From Terriglobia bacterium (GTDB taxonomy: Bacteria > Acidobacteriota > Terriglobia > Acidiferrales > UBA7541), in the NCBI GenBank assembly GCA_020073485.1, contig JAIQFB010000014.1, positions 1 to 64,000 on the forward strand: a stretch of DNA of 64,000 nt. Reading direction: 5' to 3'. Positions 44,769 to 53,460 of the stretch are shown piece after piece. A program made the translations under genes and the position numbers. Below the pieces are notes generated by a model that made no database searches, was not told the origin of the DNA, and was given only the letters and a program-made list of their open reading frames with translations. Numbering within the stretch: position 1 is the first letter of the stretch; each line of letters starts with the position of its first letter.

Positions 44769-46246
44769 AGCCCAACTGGACCACGGTCCGGCTCTCTCGC
44801 CAAACTGAAACAAGAATTTCCTCGGCCGCCTTTGCGGGACTCTGCCTCGGCCTTTTTTTGCTTGATGGCTGCTCGGTGGGCCCTAAATACTCGAAGCCCG
44901 CAACGCAGACCCCCACCGCCTATAAAGAAACTGGAACCTGGAAACCCGCCGAGCCGAGCGACGATGTGCGCAAGGGCAAGTGGTGGACCATTTTTCAGGA
45001 CCCCGAGTTGAATACGCTGGAAGATCAATTAACGGTCTCGAACCAGACGCTGCGGGCCGCCGCGGACCGCTTTCAGGAAGCGCGCGACGCGGTGCGAATC
45101 TCGCGCTCGGAGCAGTTCCCGCTGGTGACCGTAAACGCCTCGGCCACGCGACAGCGCCAGTCCAATGACCGTGCGCTAAAAGGCGCGACTTCGCCGACCT
45201 ATTACTCGGATTATATTCTCGCGGGGGATGTTTCCTACGAACCGGACGTGTGGGGCAGAGTCCGCATGGTCGTGCAATCCAGCCGCGTGCAAGCGCAGGC
45301 CACGGCCGCCGATCTGGAAACCGTGAGCCTGAGCCTGCACGCGGAACTCGCTCTGGACTACTTGACCCTCCGCGGGCTCGATGCTCAGAAACAACTGTTC
45401 GATTCCAATGTGACCGCGTTTGAAAGAGCGCTCGAACTGACGCAAAGCCGTTTTCAGGGCGGCCTGGCTTCACGCGAAGACGTGGATCTGGCAACGACCG
45501 AGTTGGAGCAGACGCGCGCGCAGGACATTGACATTACTTCGGCGCGCGACCAGTTCGAGCATGCCGTCGCGGTCCTGGTTGGGCAGCCCGCCTCCATTTT
45601 TCATTTGCCGCCGGTGGACCAGATGCCCGCCGCTCCGCCGATTCCCGCCACCGGATTGCCCTCGGAATTGCTGGAACGGCGCCCGGATATTGCCAGCGCG
45701 GAAAGGCGCGTCGCCCTGGCCAACGTGCAAATCGGCCTGGCGCGGGAGGCCTACTTCCCCACCTTCTTGCTCGGGCTGGCTGCGGGCTTTGAATCTGGCA
45801 AGTTCACTTCCTGGCTTACCGGGCCCAGCACGCTGTGGACGGTGGGAGCTACGGCACTCGAAACCGCGTACGACGCCGGGAGGCGGCGCGCGATTTCCGA
45901 TCAGACCAAGGCCTCCTACGACGAAATGGCCGCGGATTATCAGCAAACGGTGCTGAGCGCGTTTCAAGAGGTGGAGGATTCACTTTCGGACTTGCGCGTC
46001 CTCGAGGAAGAATCCAAAACACAGGATGCCGCCGTCGCGGCCGCAAACCGTTCGCTGGAACAAGCCACCAACCGCTACAAGGGCGGCCTGGAAAATTATC
46101 TGACCGTGATTACCGCGCAATCCGCGGCGCTTTCCAATCAGCGCACGGCGGTCAGTCTGCTCACGCGCCGCATGACGTCGACGGTCCTTCTAGTGAAGGC
46201 CCTGGGCGGCGGCTGGGATGTTTCCAAATTAGCCCCCGTCGACTAG
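44765..46246 (+). CDS. NodT-type outer-membrane efflux lipoprotein, system 1
   Basis: A 493-aa channel of the OprM/NodT branch. The lipobox is LFLLDGCSVGPKYSKP, giving an N-acylated Cys processed through Lgt. Two OEP repeats are evident (LRAAADRFQEARDAV..., ERRPDIASAERRVALANVQIGLAREAYFPT). It completes RND system 1. Its start is translationally coupled to the adaptor. Confidence 0.94.
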   Translation: MKPNWTTVRLSRQTETRISSAAFAGLCLGLFLLDGCSVGPKYSKPATQTPTAYKETGTWKPAEPSDDVRKGKWWTIFQDPELNTLEDQLTVSNQTLRAAADRFQEARDAVRISRSEQFPLVTVNASATRQRQSNDRALKGATSPTYYSDYILAGDVSYEPDVWGRVRMVVQSSRVQAQATAADLETVSLSLHAELALDYLTLRGLDAQKQLFDSNVTAFERALELTQSRFQGGLASREDVDLATTELEQTRAQDIDITSARDQFEHAVAVLVGQPASIFHLPPVDQMPAAPPIPATGLPSELLERRPDIASAERRVALANVQIGLAREAYFPTFLLGLAAGFESGKFTSWLTGPSTLWTVGATALETAYDAGRRRAISDQTKASYDEMAADYQQTVLSAFQEVEDSLSDLRVLEEESKTQDAAVAAANRSLEQATNRYKGGLENYLTVITAQSAALSNQRTAVSLLTRRMTSTVLLVKALGGGWDVSKLAPVD

Positions 46247-46313
46247 AATCCAGCCACCGAACTGGGCGGCGAGGATCGCCGCTCCGAATTCCGATAGATG
46301 AAGGGATTACTTG

Positions 46314-47357
46314 ATGAAGCGCAATCCACGCAAATTTTGCGGCTTGGCATGCTGGATCATATCCTTCGCGATGGCGGCCTCTGCCCTCGCAGCAGCGGGC
46401 GGCTACCACCTGATCAAAAAAATTCCGATTGCGGGCGATGCCGGGTGGGATTATGTGGCCGCCGACACGGAAGGCCGCCGGCTCTTTGTTTCGCACGGCA
46501 CGGAAATCATCGTGCTCGATCTCGATTCCGGGGCGGTGGTCGGGAAAATCACGGGTGGAGACGACACGCACGGCGCCGCCGTCGCCCGCGATCTCGGACG
46601 CGGTTTCATCAGCGCCTCCGATCCCGGTTCAGTGACGATCTTCGATTTGAAAACGCTTGCGGTGATTGACAAGGTGCGCGTGGGCGACGATCCCAACGGA
46701 ATCATCTACGATCAAAAAACGGGGCGGGTGTTCACCGCGGATCGCGGCAGCAAACGCCTCACGGCCATCGACGCCAAGACCGGAAAAATCGTGGCCACCT
46801 CCGAAAATCTGGTGGGCAGAACCGAGCACCTCGCCTCCGATGGAGCGGGCCATATTTTCCTGAATATGCAGAGCCTCAACACGACGCTGAAATTCGACGC
46901 GCAAACGCTGAAGTTGCTCGCCACCTGGCCCACCGCTCCCTGCGGTTTGCCCAGCAGCATGGATATGGACCGTGCGCACGGACGCATTTTCGTCGGATGC
47001 CGCAGCGGCGACATGGCCGTGTTGGATGCGGAAACAGGGAAAATAATCGCTACGCAACCGATGGGGAAAGGCGTGGACGCCTGTGAATTCGATCCCGCCA
47101 CCGCGCTCATTTATTGTTCAACGGGTGCCGATGGCGCTCTCTGGATCTTCCATGAAGACACGCCCGACAAATACTCGCTCGTGGAATCGGTGAAAACGCA
47201 GGATGGCGCCAGGACCATGGCCCTCGACCGAAAAACCGGAAACGTGTACATGGCGGTCGCGGGATTTGGCCCGCGCCCGGCTGCCACGCCGGATAAGCCC
47301 GCGCCGAGGCCGCCGATTCTTCCAGGCACGTTTAACGTGCTGGTCATGGGGCGGTAG
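46314..47357 (+). CDS. Secreted YVTN/NHL-type beta-propeller protein
   Basis: A 347-aa exported protein (signal peptide 1-26, ending ALAAAGG). AAGGG is eight bases before ATG 46314. About seven repeats of ~40 residues follow a propeller rhythm: RRLFVSHGTEIIVLDLDSGAVVGKI, GRGFISASDPGSVTIFDLKTLAVIDKV, GRVFTADRGSKRLTAIDAKTGKIV and so on. Such proteins act as scaffolds or ligand sensors in the periplasm; no catalytic residues are evident. The C-terminal loop is Pro-rich. It starts 67 bp after the RND system 1 operon, so weak co-transcription is possible. Confidence 0.85.
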   Translation: MKRNPRKFCGLACWIISFAMAASALAAAGGYHLIKKIPIAGDAGWDYVAADTEGRRLFVSHGTEIIVLDLDSGAVVGKITGGDDTHGAAVARDLGRGFISASDPGSVTIFDLKTLAVIDKVRVGDDPNGIIYDQKTGRVFTADRGSKRLTAIDAKTGKIVATSENLVGRTEHLASDGAGHIFLNMQSLNTTLKFDAQTLKLLATWPTAPCGLPSSMDMDRAHGRIFVGCRSGDMAVLDAETGKIIATQPMGKGVDACEFDPATALIYCSTGADGALWIFHEDTPDKYSLVESVKTQDGARTMALDRKTGNVYMAVAGFGPRPAATPDKPAPRPPILPGTFNVLVMGR

Positions 47358-47380
47358 ATTTTCAAGTAGCTGTTAATTTG

Positions 47381-47422
47381 GTAGGGGCGTCCGATGTGGC
47401 GGACCTCGGTGGATGCCCCTAC
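47381..47422. terminator. Hairpin repeat between convergent genes
   Basis: GTAGGGGC (47381-47388) pairs with GCCCCTAC (47415-47422), and the inner GTCCG (47389-47393) pairs with CGGAC (47400-47404), giving a nested stem-loop between the beta-propeller stop and the convergent cytochrome stop. No T-run; probably a repeat that doubles as an mRNA end. Confidence 0.6.
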
Positions 47423-47440
47423 AACTTCAACCTCGCCAGC

Positions 47441-48466
47441 CTAGTTCTTGTGATTCTTGTCCCCGCCGCCGTGCGCCGTCTTGCAAATCTCGCACATGGT
47501 CGGCGGCTCGGTGTTGTCCACCAGATGCTTTACCGGCTTGACCGTCTTCAGATAAGCGAAAATAGCTTTCAGATCTTCGTCGGTCATATTCCGAAAGATG
47601 AACCAGGGCATGATTTGATTGAGCGTCCGCGCCCTTACCGTGCCGGTCCGGATTGTCTGCAGGAACAACGCTTCATCGTAGTAAGGGATTCCTGATGGGT
47701 CGCGAGTCAGGTTTGCGGTCGCAACCCTGCCCCAGGGGCCTTCGAAAATTTGCCCGCCCGCAAAATCCATGCCGGCGATCGGCTGGCCATGTTGATCGAT
47801 CGGCGTGTGGCAATCGGCGCAGTTCCCCACCCCCACCAGGAATTCGCCGCGCTTGACCTGCTGGGAAAGGTCGGGCTCCGGAACGAGAGAAGTGATCGGC
47901 TCGGGAGCGCTCCGGATCAAATATTTTACGGGAAAAATAATTTCCGTTTGCGGCAAGAGATTTCGTGCCGGCGGCAGCGAACGCAGGAATACAACAATGG
48001 ATGCGAGATCTTCATCGGAATACTTGCGGAAATTGCCGTAGGGCATCATGGGGAACAGCGTGCGGCCATCATGGCCGATCCCTTCGCGAATCGCTCTTGC
48101 CAGCGCGTCGTCGCTCCAAGTGCCCGCTCCCGTCTCCGCGTCAGGAGTAATGTTTGGCGCGACAACATGCCCCGGCAGGCCCTTCATCACCGAAAAATCC
48201 ATGCCCGCGCCCTCCATTCCAGGAACGATCGGCGCATCATGCTGGGTCCAGTCATGCGGGGAATGACAATCCATGCAGGCGGATACGTTTTCCACCAGAT
48301 ATTTCCCGCGCGCCCAACGCTGCGGCGTCTTTTCAAATACGCGGCTGGTCAGCGGCCGGACGCGCGGTCCGATGAACGGGCGCCATCCGATGGTGAACGT
48401 GATGGCTACCGCGAGAAGCACCGCCAGACACACCACCACGGCCAAAATAATTTTGATGAAGCGCAT
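47441..48466 (-). CDS. Membrane-anchored di-heme cytochrome c
   Basis: A 341-aa protein with an N-terminal membrane anchor (IKIILAVVVCLAVLLAVAITFTIG). Two cytochrome c domains follow: CMDCH in SACMDCHSPHD and CADCH in GNCADCHTPID, each with a downstream Met candidate (FPMMPYGNFR, QIMPWFIFR). This is the two-domain layout of alcohol-dehydrogenase-type cytochrome subunits. The last 20 residues add CEICKTAHGGG, a CXXC without the heme His. The likely role is electron transfer from a periplasmic dehydrogenase; no such enzyme is adjacent. Confidence 0.9.
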   Translation of the reverse strand: MRFIKIILAVVVCLAVLLAVAITFTIGWRPFIGPRVRPLTSRVFEKTPQRWARGKYLVENVSACMDCHSPHDWTQHDAPIVPGMEGAGMDFSVMKGLPGHVVAPNITPDAETGAGTWSDDALARAIREGIGHDGRTLFPMMPYGNFRKYSDEDLASIVVFLRSLPPARNLLPQTEIIFPVKYLIRSAPEPITSLVPEPDLSQQVKRGEFLVGVGNCADCHTPIDQHGQPIAGMDFAGGQIFEGPWGRVATANLTRDPSGIPYYDEALFLQTIRTGTVRARTLNQIMPWFIFRNMTDEDLKAIFAYLKTVKPVKHLVDNTEPPTMCEICKTAHGGGDKNHKN

Positions 48467-48505
48467 CAAAGTGCGGCCCTCCCTTTTCAGGTTGAACTGA
48501 AAGCT

Positions 48506-48943
48506 CTATTCGATCATGGCGACGCGCCGCGCGTGCCGCCCGTCCGCAAACGCCGTAGCCAGCCACACCTTCACGATCTCCAGCGCCAATTCCTCGGGAA
48601 TCATGCGCTGGCCGAGCGAAAGAACGTTGCTGTCATTGTGTTCTCGCGCCAGCCGGGCCGTCTCCAGACTCCAGCAGAGCGCGCAGCGCACGCCGCGCAC
48701 TTTGTTGGCTACGATGGCCTCGCCGTTTCCGGACCCGCCCAGCACGATCCCGCGTTCGCACTCGCCGCTGGCCACGGCTTGCGCCGCGGGCCGGATGAAC
48801 AAAGGATAATCCACCGGCTCGGCGCTGAACGTGCCGAAATCCTTCACCTCATGGCCTAACCCGGCCAGAAGCGCTTTTATCTTTTCTTTGTATTCAAACC
48901 CTGCGTGGTCGGACCCGATCGCAATCTTCACGGGCCACAGCAT
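48506..48943 (-). CDS. rpiB: Ribose-5-phosphate isomerase B
   Basis: A 145-aa sugar-phosphate isomerase interconverting ribose 5-phosphate and ribulose 5-phosphate. KIAIGSDHAGFEYKEKIK is the substrate loop. IVLGGSGNGEAIVANKVRGVRCALCWS resembles the mycobacterial form, in which a Glu replaces the catalytic Cys of E. coli RpiB. DSNVLSLGQRMI is also conserved. A GTG at 48931 would give the commoner start VKIAIGSDHAG; neither start has a clear ribosome site. It continues the pathway of the zwf-gnd operon at 7.9-12.9 kb but is far from it. Confidence 0.94.
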   Translation of the reverse strand: MLWPVKIAIGSDHAGFEYKEKIKALLAGLGHEVKDFGTFSAEPVDYPLFIRPAAQAVASGECERGIVLGGSGNGEAIVANKVRGVRCALCWSLETARLAREHNDSNVLSLGQRMIPEELALEIVKVWLATAFADGRHARRVAMIE

Positions 48944-49009
48944 AGGGTGCGCGAATTCCGGCTGTCAAGCGCTTGCGTGACTCTGGCAAGAAATATGGTT
49001 AAAGAAGTT

Positions 49010-50293
49010 TTACTGCATTCGCCCCAACTGATAATTCAAATAGGCAATCTGGCCCTCGTAGTCGTACTGTGCGCTGACTTTGGTAATTTCCGCCTGTGTC
49101 TTGTTCAGCTGCGCCTGGCTCAGCTCGACAATCGAGCTCAAGCCAAGCCCGTAACGCGATTGCGCCAGATCGAACGCCTGCGTGGCTTCATTCAGGAGCT
49201 GCTCGGTCACCGACAGGCGCTGGAATGCGGAGTTGGCGTTGAGCCACGCGGTGCGCACGTCGCGCACAATCCGGTCTTGCAGATCGCGCAGAAACTGCTC
49301 CTGCGCACTGGCTCGCGCAACGGCTTCATTTTTGCGCGCCGTGAACAGCCGCCCGTTGAAGATCGGAACGTTCACGTTGAATCCTGCGGCGGCGTAACGG
49401 CTGGCCAGCGTGTCCTGACGGTAGGGGATGAGCCCGGCGACGCCCACCGCCGAAATCGTCGGAAACCAAAGATCGCGCTCCGCCGTGGCGTAACTCTGCG
49501 CCGATTTCACATTGAAGCCCTGGCCGATCAGCTCCGGCCGGTTCTGCAACGCTTCCTGGACCAGCGGCGCGAAGTCCGACGGCGGAGAAGGCTGCGGCGG
49601 CTGGTCCGCAAGCACAAACGTGCGCTGATCCGAATATCCGAGGGCGGCGGAAAGGTCGGCGAACGAAGATTGCACGTCATTCTGCGCCTGGATCAGCAGG
49701 AGATGCGCCTGCGCCAGGTCCACATTCGCAAAGCTCACGTCGAGCCCGGATTTTAAATTGCTCTTTTGCAAAGCGCTGGTTTGATCGGCCACAAGTTGCC
49801 GCGATTTCACGGTCTGCTCGGCCACTTGCAGAACCGCCTGGGATTTCAAAACCGCAAAATAGGCCTGATTGACGCGAAGCAGAACATCAGCGCGCGTGGC
49901 CGTCACATATTCCTGTTGCGCTTTCGCGTGCAGGTTCGAGCTTTTGACCAGTTCATAAGTCCGCCCGAAATCGGTGACCAACTGATTCACCGCGACGCCG
50001 TCGGCGAACCGGTCGTAAATGATCGGGTTGTTCAGGACGCCGGCGGCAACGCGGCTGTTGTGTTCCGCCTCGACGCCGGTAACGCTGCCGTACGCCTGCG
50101 GATAATAGGACGACTTGGCTTCCGTGACTTGGGCCGCGGCAGCCGAGGCCAATTGCGTGGACGCCTGAATCTGCGGATGATTTTGGATCGCAATCTGTTC
50201 GGCTTGCTGGAGCGTGAGCGTCTGCGGCGCCTGCCCGCAACATGGAATTGCCGCAAGAAACAAAATAATGAGAAAGGCCGACGCGCCGCGCAT
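49010..50293 (-). CDS. TolC-family outer-membrane channel, RND system 2
   Basis: A 427-aa protein with a signal peptide ending near CCGQAPQ. OEP repeats: LQQAEQIAIQNHPQIQASTQLASAAAAQVTEAKSSYYPQ (helical) and QNRPELIGQGFNVKSAQSYATAERDLWFPT. ATG 50293 overlaps the permease stop by one base (TAATG) with AGGAGG before it, so it is coupled. It is a TolC type without a lipobox, unlike the outer-membrane factor of system 1. Confidence 0.93.
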   Translation of the reverse strand: MRGASAFLIILFLAAIPCCGQAPQTLTLQQAEQIAIQNHPQIQASTQLASAAAAQVTEAKSSYYPQAYGSVTGVEAEHNSRVAAGVLNNPIIYDRFADGVAVNQLVTDFGRTYELVKSSNLHAKAQQEYVTATRADVLLRVNQAYFAVLKSQAVLQVAEQTVKSRQLVADQTSALQKSNLKSGLDVSFANVDLAQAHLLLIQAQNDVQSSFADLSAALGYSDQRTFVLADQPPQPSPPSDFAPLVQEALQNRPELIGQGFNVKSAQSYATAERDLWFPTISAVGVAGLIPYRQDTLASRYAAAGFNVNVPIFNGRLFTARKNEAVARASAQEQFLRDLQDRIVRDVRTAWLNANSAFQRLSVTEQLLNEATQAFDLAQSRYGLGLSSIVELSQAQLNKTQAEITKVSAQYDYEGQIAYLNYQLGRMQ

Positions 50294-53200
50294 TATTGCG
50301 CCTCCTGAGAAACCATGGACGTGCTCGCTGCTTCGCGGCGCTCGTAAATGAGAAGGTACGCCGCGGGAACTACGAAAACCGTCAGGACGATAGAGGAAGC
50401 AAGTCCGCCGATGATGGCCAGCGCCAGCGGAGCGTAGGCCTCACTGCCGGTTTCCAGTTTCAACGCCATGGGCAGAAGCCCGACAATCGTGGCGAGAGAA
50501 GTCATCAAAATCGGGCGCAGGCGGATGCGACACGCGTCCGCGATCGCCTCGCGCACGCTGTGGCCTTCGCCGCGCAGCACATTCGCAAAATCCACGATCA
50601 GAATGCTGTTGGAGACGACCATTCCCTGCAGCATCACCACGCCCATCAGCGATTGAATGTTCAGCGTCGTGCCCGACAATGCCAGCGTGACCAGAACTCC
50701 GATCAGCCCCGTGGGCACCGCAAGAATAATCAGCACCGGATCGAGAAACGAAGTAAATTGCGCGACCAGAACCAGGTAAGCCAGAAGCACCGCGAGCACG
50801 AGGCCAAAGCCGAAGCTCCGGAACGACGATTGCATCGTGACCACCAACCCTCGAATGTTCAGGCGGATATTCGGCGGGAGTTTCGTGCCCGCAACCGCTT
50901 TGGAAATCGCCGTCGAGATTCTTCCAAGATCTTCGCCGGTCGGCGCCACATACACGTCAATGCTTCTTTGCAACTGGTAGTGGTCCACTTCAGTCGGGGA
51001 AAGCCTCAGGCTCACGTCGGCGACCTGGTTCAAATACGTCGGCATCTTCAAACCGGGTGCGCGCAGCGGCATGGCCTTCAGGTCTTCCAGCGACTTCACC
51101 TGATTTTCCGGGTATTGGACGGTCACGAAATAATTATTTCCATTTTTCGGATCGACCCAGTAACTGGGCGCGATCATGGCGTCTGACGTCAGCGAGGTGA
51201 TGAGGTTGTCGATGACTTCCCGCGGGTCCAGGCCCAGTTGGCTGGCCCGGTTCCGGTCCACATTTACCTGCAACGCTGGGTAGTCCATGTCCTGAGGAAC
51301 GTATACGTCAGAGACACCGGGAATTGCCCGGAACTGCCGCGCCAGATCCTCGGCAATGCGATCGTCGGTCTGCAAATCAGCTCCGCTGACTTGCACGTCA
51401 ATCGGCGCCGGAGCTCCCTGGTTCAAGACCGAATCCACAAGCCCGCCAGCTTGAAAATAAGTGCGCAACTCCGGCAACTCGCGCGCTACGCGGTCGCGCG
51501 TTTTGTTCATATAGATAAAGCTGCTGACCTTATGCTCCTCCTTGAGACCCACTTGAACGAACGCGGTGTGCATTCCCGAATTCGGTGTGAACAGCGCGGA
51601 CAAGTCGGACATCAGGCCGATATTGGAAACCACGGTGTTCAATTCATCGGGCGGGACGACCTGGCGAACGATGTCCTCGACTTTTTTTACGTACTCCTCG
51701 GTGGACTCGATGCGCGTTCCCGTCGGCGCCTTCACGTTGATGATGAATTGCCCGGCATCCGTCCGGGGGAAAAACGAGACTCCGATGAACGGATACACCA
51801 GGAAGCTCAACAGAAAAAGTCCGCTAAAGGCATACAGAACCTGCCGGGGATGGTCGAGCGCTTTACGCACCCATCGATCGTAGAATTTCAGCAGTTGGTC
51901 GAATTTCGCGTTGAACGACGTGTGGAATCTGGCTCCCCAGGATTGATTCGCCGCCTCCGCGCCTTCTCCATGCGCATGCATGGCCTTGAGATAGCGCGAG
52001 CAGAACAGCGGCACGACGCTGACCGCAACAAAGTAGGAAGCAAACAAAGCAATCACCACAGCCAGGGCCAGCGCCGTGAACAAATACTTACTCACCCCGA
52101 ACAGGAACGTCACCGGGAAGAACACCACCACCGCAATTAATGTGATGGCGAGAACCGCGAGAGCCACTTCGTTCGCACCGCTCACCGCCGCCGTAGCCGG
52201 ATCCTCGCCGTGTTCGATGTGGCGGTAAATGTTTTCGAGGACCACCACGGAATTGTCGATGAGCCGGGAAAACGCCAGCGCCAGCCCGCTGAGCACCATG
52301 CTGTCGATCGACCGGTTCCCTGTATACAGCACGAAAAACACGATCATGACCGAGAGCGGAATGGAGAGCAGAACGGCGATGGTCGCACGAAAACTTCCCA
52401 GGAAAATAAGAACCATGATGGCCGTCAGGATCAGTCCGATGCTGCCTTCGCGAACCACGGTGGAAATGGCCTGCTTGACGAACACGGATTGATCGAAGAC
52501 TACGTGCGCCTTCAACTCCGCGGGAATGTCGCGCAGCGTGAGGATGGCGTCCTTGATTCCGTTCACGACGGCAATCGTGTTGGTATCTCCGCCTTGCTTC
52601 TGGACGGCCACGTACACCGATTTCTGGCCGTCCACGCGGACGATGTTGTACTGCATTGCGGCGCCATCGGTGGCTTTGCCGACGTCGGAAAGAAATACGG
52701 ACTTCTGCCCTTCCGTTTTCAGGGGAATGTCGTTGAGAGATGTCGCGTCGGAGACCTGCGCGTTGGTGTAGATGTTGTAATCCATCGGCCCGATGCGAAC
52801 GTCGCCGGCCGGCAAAATAAGATTTGAAGAATTCGTCGCGCGAACCACGTCCATGGGGCTCAACTGGTGAGCCTGCAGTTTCAGCGGGTCGACGTACACC
52901 ATGATCTGGCGATATTTGCCGCCGAAAGGAGGGGGAACGGTTGCGCCGGGAACGCCGGCGATCTGATTCCGGATTTGATATTGCAGGTAATCGTGGAGCT
53001 GCGTTTCGTCAAGCCCTTCGCCGGAAACGGTCAGCAGGCACACCGGAAGGCTTGACGCATCCACCTTCATGACCACCGGCGGAAGCGTGCCCTGCGGCAG
53101 CCTGCGCAGATCGGCCATGGCAAGGTTGGAAATTTGCGTGACGTCCGCGTTGGCGTCCGTGCCGGGCTGAAAATAAATCTTTATCAGGCTGACTCCGGTC

Positions 53201-53448
53201 ATCGACCGCGATTCCATATGGTCGATACCTGCGGCCAGTGTGAAAAAACGCTCGAACGTGTCCGTGATGTCCGCTTCGATCTGCTGGGGCGGCATGCCGC
53301 TGTAAAAAGTGGCCACCAGAACCACGGGAATATTGATGGGCGGAAACATGTCCACGGGCATGCGCGCCACGCTGGTCATTCCGAGCACGCAAACAAACAA
53401 GCAAACGACGATCAGCAAATACGGATGTCGAACTGCAAATGAGGGCAT
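50293..53448 (-). CDS. RND-family efflux permease, system 2, variant proton relay
   Basis: A 1051-aa permease with two homologous halves; MPSFAVRHPYLLIVVCLFVCVLGM is helix 1. At the site of the AcrB Asp407-Asp408 pair it reads SRLIDNSVVVLENIYR, so D398 is kept and the second Asp is Asn399. The AcrB Lys940 position is Ser (VVSNSILIVDF). The porter loops are normal. It lies 12 bp after the adaptor gene and overlaps the TolC gene start, so the three form one operon led by the rraA-like gene. It differs clearly from system 1 in sequence. Confidence 0.93.
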   Translation of the reverse strand: MPSFAVRHPYLLIVVCLFVCVLGMTSVARMPVDMFPPINIPVVLVATFYSGMPPQQIEADITDTFERFFTLAAGIDHMESRSMTGVSLIKIYFQPGTDANADVTQISNLAMADLRRLPQGTLPPVVMKVDASSLPVCLLTVSGEGLDETQLHDYLQYQIRNQIAGVPGATVPPPFGGKYRQIMVYVDPLKLQAHQLSPMDVVRATNSSNLILPAGDVRIGPMDYNIYTNAQVSDATSLNDIPLKTEGQKSVFLSDVGKATDGAAMQYNIVRVDGQKSVYVAVQKQGGDTNTIAVVNGIKDAILTLRDIPAELKAHVVFDQSVFVKQAISTVVREGSIGLILTAIMVLIFLGSFRATIAVLLSIPLSVMIVFFVLYTGNRSIDSMVLSGLALAFSRLIDNSVVVLENIYRHIEHGEDPATAAVSGANEVALAVLAITLIAVVVFFPVTFLFGVSKYLFTALALAVVIALFASYFVAVSVVPLFCSRYLKAMHAHGEGAEAANQSWGARFHTSFNAKFDQLLKFYDRWVRKALDHPRQVLYAFSGLFLLSFLVYPFIGVSFFPRTDAGQFIINVKAPTGTRIESTEEYVKKVEDIVRQVVPPDELNTVVSNIGLMSDLSALFTPNSGMHTAFVQVGLKEEHKVSSFIYMNKTRDRVARELPELRTYFQAGGLVDSVLNQGAPAPIDVQVSGADLQTDDRIAEDLARQFRAIPGVSDVYVPQDMDYPALQVNVDRNRASQLGLDPREVIDNLITSLTSDAMIAPSYWVDPKNGNNYFVTVQYPENQVKSLEDLKAMPLRAPGLKMPTYLNQVADVSLRLSPTEVDHYQLQRSIDVYVAPTGEDLGRISTAISKAVAGTKLPPNIRLNIRGLVVTMQSSFRSFGFGLVLAVLLAYLVLVAQFTSFLDPVLIILAVPTGLIGVLVTLALSGTTLNIQSLMGVVMLQGMVVSNSILIVDFANVLRGEGHSVREAIADACRIRLRPILMTSLATIVGLLPMALKLETGSEAYAPLALAIIGGLASSIVLTVFVVPAAYLLIYERREAASTSMVSQEAQ

Positions 53449-53460
53449 AAATAAAGGCTC

